DNA from: an uncultured Collinsella sp.
Lineage (GTDB): Bacteria; Actinomycetota; Coriobacteriia; Coriobacteriales; Coriobacteriaceae
Length of the DNA stretch: 64,000 nucleotides
NCBI GenBank assembly: GCA_900541695.1
Contig: UQKL01000013.1
Coordinates: forward strand, 5,475-69,474
Direction of reading: 5' to 3'
Of the stretch, positions 40,464 to 48,651 are shown piece by piece. Position 1 is the stretch's first letter, and the number at the start of each line of letters is the position of its first letter. The notes under the pieces were generated by a model. That model made no database searches, was not told the origin of the DNA, and saw only the letters and a list, made by a program, of their open reading frames with translations. The position numbers were made by a program, and so were the translations under genes.

Positions 40464-41852
40464 CTACTTTTCGAGCGCAGCCAGGGTGGGATCGACCGGC
40501 GTGGGAGCCTCCAAGTCGGAGACCTTCACAATGCCGTTCTCGTCGGAGAAGGCACGGTAAATGGTCTGAATCGCCAGGTCGAAGTCTTTCTCCTCAACAC
40601 CGATAATGATGTTGATCTCGTCGCAGCTCTGCGAAATCATGCGCACGCTCACGCCGGCCTGGCCAAGCATGCCAAACAGGTGGCCCGAGATACCCGCGCG
40701 GCCGCGCAGGTTACGACCGACGGTAGCGATGAGCGCCAAGCCCTCGACAACCTCGATCTCGAGCGGCTCGACCTCCTGCTGAATGTCGCTCACAAGCGAG
40801 TACAGCGAATCGTGAACGTCCTGCTCCTGCACCACGGCGCCAAAGCGGTCGACACCGGTGGGCATGTGCTCAACGGAAACGTCATAGCGCTCGAAGACCG
40901 AAAGCGCGCGGCGCATAAAGCCGACACGGGGCTTGGTGCGGTCGCGGGCCACATTGATGGCGACAAAGCCGCGTTTGCCGGTCACGCCGGTAATGATGGG
41001 CTCCGCCTCGCCCTCGTCAGCCGTCTCGCTAATGATGGTGCCGGGGTCCTGCGGCGCATTGGTGTTCTTGATGACCAGCGGAATGCCTGCCTCGCGCACG
41101 GGGAACACGGCTTCCTCGTGCAGGACGCTTGCGCCCATGTACGAAAGCTCGCGCAGCTCCTCGTAGGTAACGCGCGCAATGGGCTGAGCCTCGGGAACAA
41201 TACGCGGATCGGCAGAATAGAAGCCCGAAACGTCGGTCCAGTTCTCGTACAGATCGGCGCCAAGGCACTTGGCCAGAATCGAGCCCGAGATATCGCCACC
41301 GCCTCGATCGAGCAGCTTGATCTGGCCCTCACGCGTCGCGCCGTAGAAACCAGGCATAACAAAACCGCCCTGCTGGCCGTACTCCTGCACCAACTCGGAG
41401 GTGCGGTTCATGCTGAGCGTACCATCGTGATGGAACGCCACAACCGTCGCGGCGTCCAGGAACGGCAGGCCCAGGTACTCGGCCATCAGGCGAGCGGTGA
41501 AGTACTCGCCGCGGCTCACGAGCTCCTCGGTAGAGTAGCCGCCCGAGCGGGCGCGCTCGGCAAAGGCCGCGAACTCCTCGCGTATGGGATAGGTGAGCTC
41601 CAGCTCGTCAGCGATATCAAAATAGCGCTGACCAATGTCCTCGAGCAGCTCCTCGCACGACACGTGATACTTAACGTGCGCGTTAACCAGGTAGAGCAGG
41701 TCGGTCACCTTGGTGTCGCCCTTAAAGCGGCGACCGCAGGCGGAAACCACCACAAAACGGCGGGCAGGGTCGGCATCGACGATGGCCTTGATCTTCTTGA
41801 AGTGTTCGGCGTCGGCGACCGACGAGCCGCCAAACTTGGCAATTTTTATCAT
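40464..41852 (-). CDS. lysC: Aspartate kinase
   Basis: The 462-residue enzyme phosphorylates aspartate to start the aspartate amino-acid family. The N-terminal catalytic motif KFGGSSVAD, the central GFYGATREGQIKLLDRGGGDISGS and two C-terminal ACT regulatory domains (from about residue 290) are present, so feedback inhibition by lysine and/or threonine is likely. It is transcribed divergently from thrC, with about 100 bases between them. Confidence 0.95.
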   Translation of the reverse strand: MIKIAKFGGSSVADAEHFKKIKAIVDADPARRFVVVSACGRRFKGDTKVTDLLYLVNAHVKYHVSCEELLEDIGQRYFDIADELELTYPIREEFAAFAERARSGGYSTEELVSRGEYFTARLMAEYLGLPFLDAATVVAFHHDGTLSMNRTSELVQEYGQQGGFVMPGFYGATREGQIKLLDRGGGDISGSILAKCLGADLYENWTDVSGFYSADPRIVPEAQPIARVTYEELRELSYMGASVLHEEAVFPVREAGIPLVIKNTNAPQDPGTIISETADEGEAEPIITGVTGKRGFVAINVARDRTKPRVGFMRRALSVFERYDVSVEHMPTGVDRFGAVVQEQDVHDSLYSLVSDIQQEVEPLEIEVVEGLALIATVGRNLRGRAGISGHLFGMLGQAGVSVRMISQSCDEINIIIGVEEKDFDLAIQTIYRAFSDENGIVKVSDLEAPTPVDPTLAALEK

Positions 41853-41955
41853 GGCGTGGAGGTTACCTTTCTAAAAGCCTCTGCAAACCTGTTTTGCGCG
41901 CTCTGATACCATGGTTTCACCGATTGGGACCAAGGTATCCGAGGAGCACTGTTAT

Positions 41956-43473
41956 ATGGGAACTTATCATAGTACACGAGGACGCACTTTATCATGCTCA
42001 AGTAAGGTGGCAATCCGTACCGGCATCGCTCCCGACGGGGGTTTGTTTGTCTCGGACGAGCTTGGCACCCAGCAGGTCGATATCAGCTCGCTTGCTGATA
42101 AATCGTACTTTGAAATCGCTCAAAATGTGTTGGGAATGTTACTGAACGATTACACGGACGAAGAAATTTCGGCGTGTGTCGACGAGGCATACCGCGGCAC
42201 GTTCGCGAGTGAAGAGGTCACGCCTCTCGTCAAGCTCGACGCAGCACCGGGCACCGACGCCCCTCAGACCTATGTGATGGAGCTCTTTGGCGGCCCCACG
42301 AGCGCCTTCAAGGACGTCGCCCTGCAGATGCTCCCCCGCCTCATGGCCCGCACCTCCGCCCAGGACGGCGGCGCCGAGCGCATCATGATCGTCACCGCCA
42401 CGTCGGGCGACACGGGCAAGGCAGCACTCGCCGGCTTTGCCGACGCCCCGGGCACGGGCATCACCGTCTTTTATCCCGAGGGCAAAGTCAGCCGCGTACA
42501 GAATCTGCAGATGTCCACTCAGGAGGGCGATAACGTCGCCGTCTGCGGCATCCGCGGCAACTTTGACGACGCCCAGAGCGCCGTCAAGCGCATCTTTGCC
42601 GATAAGGAGCTTGCCGAGCGTCTGGAGGCCGCAGGCACGGTGCTTTCGAGTGCCAACTCCATCAACGTCGGCCGTCTGGTGCCGCAGGTCGTCTACTACT
42701 TTGCCGCCTATGCGCAGCTGTTGCGCGCCGGCGCCATCGAGGCCGGCGACGCCGTGGAGTTCTGCGTACCGACCGGCAACTTTGGCGATATCCTGGCCGG
42801 TTACTATGCCAAGCGCATGGGTCTGCCCGTCGCCAAGCTCATCGTCGCGAGCGACAAGAACAACGTGCTGGCTGACTTCCTGACCACCGGCGTCTACGAC
42901 CGCAACCGCCCGTTCTTCACGACCATCTCGCCTTCGATGGACATCCTCATCAGCTCTAACCTGGAGCGCATGCTCTACTTCCTGTCCGATGGCGACTGTG
43001 AGCTCGTTGCCGGCCTTATGGAGCAGCTGACGCGGACTGGTCGCTACGAGGTTCCCGCCGACCTGCTGGCAAAGATTCAGAGCGTCTTTGGCTGCGGTTG
43101 GGCCAGCGAGGACGAGGTACGCACTGCCATCAAGAGCTGCTGGGACGCGAACGGCTACGTGATCGACCCGCACACCGCTTGCGGCTATCACGTCTTTGAG
43201 CAGGTCGCTCCCGCCGAGGGCGCCAAGGCCCGCGTGCTGCTTTCGACCGCCAGCCCCTACAAGTTCCCGCGCGCCTGCTGCGACGCCCTGGGCCTCGACG
43301 TTCCCGAGGACGACTTTGAGGCCATGCGCGTGCTCGAGCAGGCAACCAACACGGTTGCCCCGGTCCAGCTCGCCGAGCTCGAGTCCAAGCCCGTCCGCTT
43401 CGAAGACGTCTGCGACGTCGATGAGATGGCCAGCTACGTCGAGTCTGCAGCAAAACGAATGAGCACCAACTAA
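41956..43473 (+). CDS. thrC: Threonine synthase
   Basis: The 505-residue PLP enzyme converts O-phosphohomoserine to threonine. Motifs are YHSTRGR at the start, FGGPTSAFKDVALQ with the PLP Lys, IVTATSGDTGKAALAGFA, and VPTGNFGDILAGYYAKRMGLP. ATG 41956 is chosen because threonine synthases begin with a short YxSTRG segment and GAGGAG lies ten bases upstream. An in-frame start at 41911 would add 15 unlikely residues. Together with lysC, asd and thrB it makes an aspartate-family block. Confidence 0.95.
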   Translation: MGTYHSTRGRTLSCSSKVAIRTGIAPDGGLFVSDELGTQQVDISSLADKSYFEIAQNVLGMLLNDYTDEEISACVDEAYRGTFASEEVTPLVKLDAAPGTDAPQTYVMELFGGPTSAFKDVALQMLPRLMARTSAQDGGAERIMIVTATSGDTGKAALAGFADAPGTGITVFYPEGKVSRVQNLQMSTQEGDNVAVCGIRGNFDDAQSAVKRIFADKELAERLEAAGTVLSSANSINVGRLVPQVVYYFAAYAQLLRAGAIEAGDAVEFCVPTGNFGDILAGYYAKRMGLPVAKLIVASDKNNVLADFLTTGVYDRNRPFFTTISPSMDILISSNLERMLYFLSDGDCELVAGLMEQLTRTGRYEVPADLLAKIQSVFGCGWASEDEVRTAIKSCWDANGYVIDPHTACGYHVFEQVAPAEGAKARVLLSTASPYKFPRACCDALGLDVPEDDFEAMRVLEQATNTVAPVQLAELESKPVRFEDVCDVDEMASYVESAAKRMSTN

Positions 43474-43485
43474 ACCCCTTATTAA

Positions 43486-43517
43486 GCGCCGGCGAAAGCC
43501 GGCGCACCTTCTTTTTA
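43486..43517 (+). terminator. Terminator of thrC
   Basis: GCGCCGGC-GAAA-GCCGGCGC followed by ACCTTCTTTTT. Confidence 0.9.
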
Positions 43518-43548
43518 TTAAGCTTTCGGGATGATGACGAGCATGCGA

Positions 43549-43660
43549 GCGGGTCTGGCCGTTTAGTTCGTCGCGAGTTCCGCACGAGCCGGAAAGCACT
43601 TAATGTGCTTTCCGAGCGAGCCAGGACTGCCCGAGCAGCGAACTAAACGGCCAGACCCGC
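43549..43660. repeat. Gene-end double-stem element E (divergent member)
   Basis: GCGGGTCTGGCCGTTTAGTTCG (43549-43570) pairs perfectly with 43639-43660, around an inner stem GGAAAGCAC/GTGCTTTCC. Loop strands contain GTTCCGCACGAG and CCAGGACTGC, related to the conserved loops of elements A-D. It ends 14 bases before the thrB ATG and abuts its ribosome site. Confidence 0.8.
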
Positions 43661-43674
43661 CCAGGAGGACCCAC

Positions 43675-44556
43675 ATGATCAAAATCACCGTCCCAGCAAC
43701 CAGCGCCAACCTAGGCATCGGCTACGACACCCTCGGCATGGCCGTCAGCCTCTACTCGCACTTCACCTTCGAGCGCGCCGACAAGCTCACCATCACGGGA
43801 TGCCCCGAGGAGTTCCAAAACGAGAACAACCTAGTCTACGTGAGCTTTGTGGATGCACTGGCCGCATGGGGCGAGCCGGCCTTCCCCGTCGCCATCGACA
43901 TTCAGACTGACGTTCCCGTCGCCCGCGGTCTGGGCTCCAGCTCCACCTGCGTCGTCGCCGGCATTATGGCAGCCGCCGCGTTGACGGGCCACACCGTCGA
44001 CCGCGCCGAGCTCGTCCGCATTGCCACCGAGGTCGAGGGCCATCCCGATAACGTCGCCCCCGCTATCCTGGGCGGCGCCGTCTGCTCCTTTACGCCGACC
44101 GATTCGCTCCCCCAGTGCCTGCGCTACGAGGTGAGCGATCGCTTGCGTTTTATTACCGTGATTCCACCCTACGAGGTACATACGAGCGAGGCACGCAAGG
44201 TTGTGCCGCAGGAGATTCCACTCTCCACCGCTGTGTGGCAGATGGGCCGCATCGCCGGCATGACGCGCGGTCTCGAGACCGGCGATCTGGACCTGATTGC
44301 CGCCGCCAATGACGACCGTATCCAGGAACCCTATCGTCGCCGTCTGATTCCCGACTACAACGCTGTGCGCGACACCTGCCTTAACGGCGGCGCCAAGACC
44401 ATCTGGATCAGTGGCTCCGGCTCGACCCTCATGGCCGTAACCGACGATACCATCGTGGCGAAGTTCCTGCAGGTCAAGCTGCGCGAGCAGTTCCCCAAGT
44501 GCGATACGCATATTCTGACGTGCGACACGGAAGGCGCTCAAATCGAGTACCTGTAG
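43675..44556 (+). CDS. thrB: Homoserine kinase
   Basis: The 293-residue GHMP-family kinase phosphorylates homoserine ahead of ThrC. The N-terminal PATSANLGIGYDTLGMA, the ATP loop PVARGLGSSSTCVVAGI and the C-terminal ISGSGSTLMAV motifs are clear. ATG 43675 follows AGGAGG. It is separated from thrC by a terminator and stem element E, so it probably has its own promoter or is expressed by readthrough. Its last codons pair with the far arm of element B. Confidence 0.94.
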   Translation: MIKITVPATSANLGIGYDTLGMAVSLYSHFTFERADKLTITGCPEEFQNENNLVYVSFVDALAAWGEPAFPVAIDIQTDVPVARGLGSSSTCVVAGIMAAAALTGHTVDRAELVRIATEVEGHPDNVAPAILGGAVCSFTPTDSLPQCLRYEVSDRLRFITVIPPYEVHTSEARKVVPQEIPLSTAVWQMGRIAGMTRGLETGDLDLIAAANDDRIQEPYRRRLIPDYNAVRDTCLNGGAKTIWISGSGSTLMAVTDDTIVAKFLQVKLREQFPKCDTHILTCDTEGAQIEYL

Positions 44557-44736
44557 ACATCCTCCTCATATACCTGTCCGGGACGGTCGGGATGTTCCCT
44601 CAAAATCGTCCTCGCACATGAAGGCCCCTTGTCCTGCTCCTACGGAGCGACGGACAAGGGGCCTTCGCGCTGCGGAATGATTTTGAGGGAACATCCCGAC
44701 CGTCCCTGCGCCTACCTTGCTGAGGATGTCTACAGG
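44550..44736. repeat. Gene-end double-stem element B
   Basis: The main stem 44580-44607 pairs perfectly over 28 bp with 44679-44706. It encloses CGTCCTCGCACATG, an inner stem (AAGGCCCCTTGTCC/GGACAAGGGGCCTT, tip GCTCCTACGGAGC) and CGCGCTGCGGAATG. The outermost arm CCTGTAGACATCCTC (44550-44564), which contains the thrB stop codon, pairs perfectly with 44722-44736. Confidence 0.9.
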
Positions 44737-44814
44737 GACCCACGCTTTGAAGGGGCGCCGGGCTGATAGTTTGGCTTTTTATTGGTAGGGGCTCTTGCTA
44801 GACTGAAGCACTTA

Positions 44815-45405
44815 TTAGAGGCACGCCTCGGCAATGCGGCGCTTGAGCTCGTCGATGCCCACACCGGTTTGGGAGCTTGTAATGATCACGTTCTCGGCCG
44901 GGACGTTGAGCTGCTTTTTGATGGCTGCTGCCTGGCGGGCCTGCTGGGTGCGGCTGAGCTTGTCGGCCTTGGTGAGGCAGACGATAAAGTTGAACTCGTT
45001 GCCCTGCAGATAGTCGATCATGTCGTGATCGAGCTTGCTCGGGTCGTGACGAATATCCACCAGCGACACGACCAGGTTAAAGCTGCGCTCGGAGTCAAAG
45101 AAGTCGCCGATGAGCTCTGCCCAGCGGTCGCGCTCGGCCTTGGAGCGACGGGCGAAACCGTAACCCGGCAGGTCCACAAAATGCACGTCGTCGGCCTCGA
45201 AGAAGTTGATGTTGCTCGTCTTACCCGGCGTGCTCGAAACCTTCACCAGGTTCTTGCGGCCAAAGAGCTTGTTCATAATCGAGGACTTGCCCACGTTGGA
45301 GCGGCCGACAAAGCTCACCTCAGGGCAGGTGGACTCGGGAATCTGCGAAACCTTGCCGTAGCTGGCGACGAACTTGGCAAGCTGGTAGTTAATGGAATCG
45401 GCCAT
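44815..45405 (-). CDS. engB: Ribosome biogenesis GTPase EngB (YihA/YsxC)
   Basis: The 196-residue GTPase has the G1 motif GRSNVGKSS, G2/G3 with TPGKT and DLPGYGFA, and G4 CLTKADKL. The family assists assembly of the large ribosomal subunit. ATG 45405 is used with AAGGAG upstream; a GTG two codons earlier is less likely. It converges with thrB across stem element B. Confidence 0.95.
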   Translation of the reverse strand: MADSINYQLAKFVASYGKVSQIPESTCPEVSFVGRSNVGKSSIMNKLFGRKNLVKVSSTPGKTSNINFFEADDVHFVDLPGYGFARRSKAERDRWAELIGDFFDSERSFNLVVSLVDIRHDPSKLDHDMIDYLQGNEFNFIVCLTKADKLSRTQQARQAAAIKKQLNVPAENVIITSSQTGVGIDELKRRIAEACL

Positions 45406-45443
45406 GGACACTCCTTGGTCGTAGGTTCTTACAAATAGACGCG

Positions 45444-46184
45444 CTATTGCGCAGCGGCAATGCGGCGGACGATATCGAGCGTAATGTCACTTGCGACACG
45501 CGCGTACTCGAACAGATCGAACTCGCGCTCGCAAATTGCATCGTACGCCTCGTCACAATTATCGCTGATAGCGCGTAACACCAGGCAATCGACACCATTT
45601 TTGGTTGCGACATGGGCAATTGCCGCGCCCTCCATGCCGACACAATCGGCATGCGTCGCCTCGATAGTGTCGTTGCGCATGGCGACGCCCGTCACAAAGC
45701 GGTTACCCGTGGCAATCGTGCCGACCAGGAACTGCTTGGTGCCCTCGTTCGAAGCGACTGCATTTGTCGAAGCGTCAACAAACCCACGCTCAGCAAGCAC
45801 ATCGGCGGCAATATCGACCAGCGCAGGCGTCGAGCCAAACTCCTCGAGCCCCGGTGCGGACTCGGCAATAAGCGCGGTATCGGTATCCAAATAGCGCAGG
45901 CGTTTACCAATGACCACGTCGTCGATATGGAGCTTGGGGTTCAAACCGCCCGCAATGCCCGAAAACACAACAGCCTGCGGAGCATACTTGCTAATGAGGT
46001 GCTGTGTCGCAGCGGCGGCGTTCACCGTGCCCATGCCCGCCGTTGTGGCGACAACTGTCAGGCCGTCGAGCCCACCGCTCACAACGGTCAAGCCTGCCTC
46101 CCGTGCCTCGCAAACGTCGCTCAGCTCTTCCTTAATCTGCATGATCTCTTTTTCGAGCGCACCGATAATCGCGATGGTAGCCAT
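45444..46184 (-). CDS. mtnN: 5'-methylthioadenosine/S-adenosylhomocysteine nucleosidase
   Basis: The 246-residue enzyme cleaves adenine from methylthioadenosine and S-adenosylhomocysteine, clearing inhibitors produced by SAM-using enzymes. Motifs are IIGALEKEIMQI at the start, VFSGIAGGLNP, VGMEGAAIAHVA and LRAISDNCDE with the catalytic Asp. The ATG at 46184 follows TTGGGG. It is upstream of engB on the same strand. Confidence 0.93.
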   Translation of the reverse strand: MATIAIIGALEKEIMQIKEELSDVCEAREAGLTVVSGGLDGLTVVATTAGMGTVNAAAATQHLISKYAPQAVVFSGIAGGLNPKLHIDDVVIGKRLRYLDTDTALIAESAPGLEEFGSTPALVDIAADVLAERGFVDASTNAVASNEGTKQFLVGTIATGNRFVTGVAMRNDTIEATHADCVGMEGAAIAHVATKNGVDCLVLRAISDNCDEAYDAICEREFDLFEYARVASDITLDIVRRIAAAQ

Positions 46185-46262
46185 ACCATTCCCCAAACCT
46201 ATACGAAATTCTCAACCACGGTATGGTACCAGCATTTTGTTTGACCTCGCCAAACGAACACG

Positions 46263-46484
46263 CTAAGCCAGTGCAGCTCGCGTATCAAACAGAGCCTTTG
46301 CTATCGCGGCCGTAACCTCGCTCGAGCGGTCGCTCCACGGCATCGATGTCATGACGCTCATGACATAGGTACGGCCATCGATGTCGATAAGGCCCGCATC
46401 GCATGTCGAATAGTAACCATCCTCGCTAATCCAGCCTGCCTTGTTGCGCACCAAAACATGCTCGCCCGCAATGCCATCGCGCAC
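46263..46484 (-). pseudogene. C-terminal remnant of a class A beta-lactamase-like serine hydrolase
   Basis: The 73-codon frame reads VLVRNKAGWISEDGYYSTCDAG and then DGRTYVMSVMTSMPW. It matches the K(T/A)G-containing end of class A beta-lactamase-like proteins. The SxxK and SDN regions that should lie upstream are absent. The frame stops at a short palindrome with TCTGTCCCC, beyond which pflA ends. It therefore looks like a gene lost by deletion or insertion, leaving its 3' quarter. Confidence 0.65.
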
Positions 46485-46510
46485 TCATTTAAGTCTGTCC
46501 CCAATGAGTG
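46482..46510. repeat. Short REP-like palindrome at the truncation point
   Basis: CACTCAT pairs with ATGAGTG around TTAAGTCTGTCCCCA. It sits exactly between the truncated beta-lactamase-like frame and the 3' end of pflA and may mark the rearrangement. Confidence 0.55.
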
Positions 46511-46515
46511 CCCTG

Positions 46516-47334
46516 CTAGCCGATGGCGTTTTTGAGTTCGGCGCGGCGCTTTTTCATGCCCGTCATGACGGCTTTGCGCAGCTCGGGCATGCGCGCGGTA
46601 TCCATCTGGGGCACGCCCTCAAGCTTATAGGGAATCCCCAACTGCTCATATTTGACGACACCCATGGTGTGATACGGCAGCATTTCCAGGCCCACCACGT
46701 TGTGCCATGGAGCAATCAGGCGACCGAGCTTCTCGCACTCCTCCACCGTATCGGTGATACCCGGCACCACCACGTGGCGGATAACAACCTTAATCTTGCG
46801 ACGCGCGAGCTCATCGCCAAACGCCAGAATGCGTGCGGGATCGCATCCGGTCAACTTTTTATGTTCGACGGGATCGGCATGCTTGATGTCGAGCAGCACC
46901 ATATCGGTCTCGTTGAGAACAGCATCGAACTTCTCCGGATGCTTGGGATCAAATGCATAGCCACAGCTGTCTAGGCAGGTGTGTACGCGGCCATCGGGGT
47001 TGTTGTGCATTGCACGGAACAGGTCGGCCAAAAACTCGGGCTGCAGGAGCGGTTCGCCGCCCGAAACGGTAATGCCGCCGCTACGGTAGAACTCATGGTT
47101 GCTCTGGAACTCGTCCATGAGATGCTCGACGGTCACCATCGTGCCGCCGTTAACAGACCAGGTATCGGGATTGTGACAATACGCACAACGCATGGGGCAA
47201 CCCTGAACAAACACTACAAAGCGGATGCCGGGACCGTCGACCGTTCCCATCGTCTCGATCGAATGCACGCGACCCAGGGCAAACGCAGAGTCCTCGGGAC
47301 GAGCGTCCACACCCTCGAGCGTCATCTCAGCCAT
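46516..47334 (-). CDS. pflA: Pyruvate formate-lyase activating enzyme
   Basis: The 272-residue radical SAM enzyme makes the glycyl radical on pyruvate formate-lyase. The motif CPMRCAYCHNPDTW (Cys-x3-Cys-x2-Cys), GGITVSGGEPLLQPEF and DIKHADPVEHKKLTG are as in PflA. It lies about 7 kb from pflB and the separate glycyl-radical gene, so it is expressed independently. AGGTAGCGGGA is a weak ribosome site. Confidence 0.93.
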   Translation of the reverse strand: MAEMTLEGVDARPEDSAFALGRVHSIETMGTVDGPGIRFVVFVQGCPMRCAYCHNPDTWSVNGGTMVTVEHLMDEFQSNHEFYRSGGITVSGGEPLLQPEFLADLFRAMHNNPDGRVHTCLDSCGYAFDPKHPEKFDAVLNETDMVLLDIKHADPVEHKKLTGCDPARILAFGDELARRKIKVVIRHVVVPGITDTVEECEKLGRLIAPWHNVVGLEMLPYHTMGVVKYEQLGIPYKLEGVPQMDTARMPELRKAVMTGMKKRRAELKNAIG

Positions 47335-47456
47335 TCCCGCTACCTTGCCTCTCTTTGGTTTTAGTTACATAAATACCAGAGCCATTCTAGCCCATACGCA
47401 TGATGGCGAAACGGTTTAGCGGCCAATTGGGTTGTTCTATTTGACCCCACGCAAGA

Positions 47457-47493
47457 GCGGCGGGTAGGTTGTCGCAACCCGCCCGCCGCCGAG
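47457..47493 (-). terminator. Hairpin downstream of the DegV gene
   Basis: GCGGCGGGT-GGTT pairs with AACC-GCCCGCCGC; on the minus strand it is followed by TCTTG, a weak T tract. Confidence 0.55.
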
Positions 47494-47520
47494 GCAATAG
47501 AAATCGATAGACGCCAGGCC

Positions 47521-48375
47521 TTACGCCTTGAGCGTGAGCACCGCGCCGAAGGCGGTCGGGCCGCAATGGCTCGAGATGACGCCGCCGACCTGAGTCCAGG
47601 TAATGTCCTTAAAGCCCAGGTCGTGCGCATAGACTTCCATGTCGTCGCGCAGCTCCTGGGAAAGGCCTACCGAATACGCCAGGCCAATGTGCGAGTAGTC
47701 AATCTCGCCCTTCGCAACCATGTGGTCAATAAAGGCGCGGGCGCACTTGAGCATAGAGCCGCGGAACTTCTTGGTTGCCACGAACTTGCCGCCCGTCACC
47801 TCAATGCAGGGCTTAATCTTGAGCAGGTGGGCGCCAAGGAATGCCACGTTGGACAGACGACCGCCCGCCTTAAGGAAGGCTAGGTCGGTAGGAACAAAGC
47901 CCAGCAGCACACGGTCCATGACGGAATTCGTATATGCAAAGATCTCGTCGACGGTGGCATCGGGGTGAGCCTCGATGTATTTAGCGGTCTCGACGACAAC
48001 GAGCGACTGGCCCACCGAGACAAAACGCGTGTCCATGGAGAACACGTAGTCGCGCCCCTGGGCCGCAATCTTGGAGGATTGATGCGAGCAGGTCGTGGCC
48101 TCGGAGTACGCAAGATGCAGAATGGTCGCATCGGGCTGCTCGGCATGGATACGGTCATACACGTGAGCAAAATCCGCAGGCGCGCAGCCACTGGTCTTGG
48201 GCATTACGCCAAACTCGTTGCAGCGCGAGTAAATCTCGAGCGGATCGATGGAGCCGTCCTCGACGGTCTCGTCACCAATCGTGACATGCATAGGCACGCG
48301 CACGATGCCGTAGCGTTCGCAGAGCTCTGGCGTCACATCCGAACCAGATTCAACCACGATTACGTACTTGCCCAT
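47521..48375 (-). CDS. DegV-family fatty-acid-binding protein
   Basis: The 284-residue protein has the DegV fold: VVESGSDVTPEL at the start, VEDGSIDPLEIY, MPKTSGCAPADFAHVYD with the lipid-head Ser/Thr, and LAYSEATTCSHQSSKIAA. DegV (FakB-like) proteins bind a fatty acid and present it to a kinase for phosphorylation and incorporation into phospholipid. ATG 48375 fits the family start; a longer start at 48399 is possible. The 275 bases upstream show only two direct AAACGGTAG motifs. Confidence 0.85.
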   Translation of the reverse strand: MGKYVIVVESGSDVTPELCERYGIVRVPMHVTIGDETVEDGSIDPLEIYSRCNEFGVMPKTSGCAPADFAHVYDRIHAEQPDATILHLAYSEATTCSHQSSKIAAQGRDYVFSMDTRFVSVGQSLVVVETAKYIEAHPDATVDEIFAYTNSVMDRVLLGFVPTDLAFLKAGGRLSNVAFLGAHLLKIKPCIEVTGGKFVATKKFRGSMLKCARAFIDHMVAKGEIDYSHIGLAYSVGLSQELRDDMEVYAHDLGFKDITWTQVGGVISSHCGPTAFGAVLTLKA

Positions 48376-48651
48376 TATTATCACGACCCATCTCGACATT
48401 GGCTTTTCAATACATGGCACGCGCCGCCGCACTGTTGCACAACGGCGGCAGAGCGCCAAAGAGACGCCGCCCCTTGCACACAACAAAGGACAGCGTCTCC
48501 CTGGAAAACTCCGTGCTTATCTGAGATTCTACACGGTTTATTAATAGGTGTTACTTACTCCGCAAACGGTAGCTATACGCGATAAACGGTAGTTCGCTGC
48601 GGCAACTGCAACACATTCCGCCCAGCAAGTCCAATCGTGCTCCACGCACGG

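Noticed and set aside
48564..48592. Two direct AAACGGTAG motifs upstream of the DegV gene, with similar strings near 27.0 and 57.2 kb
   Set aside because: The motif is too short and its placement relative to promoters is inconsistent, so I could not support a common operator.
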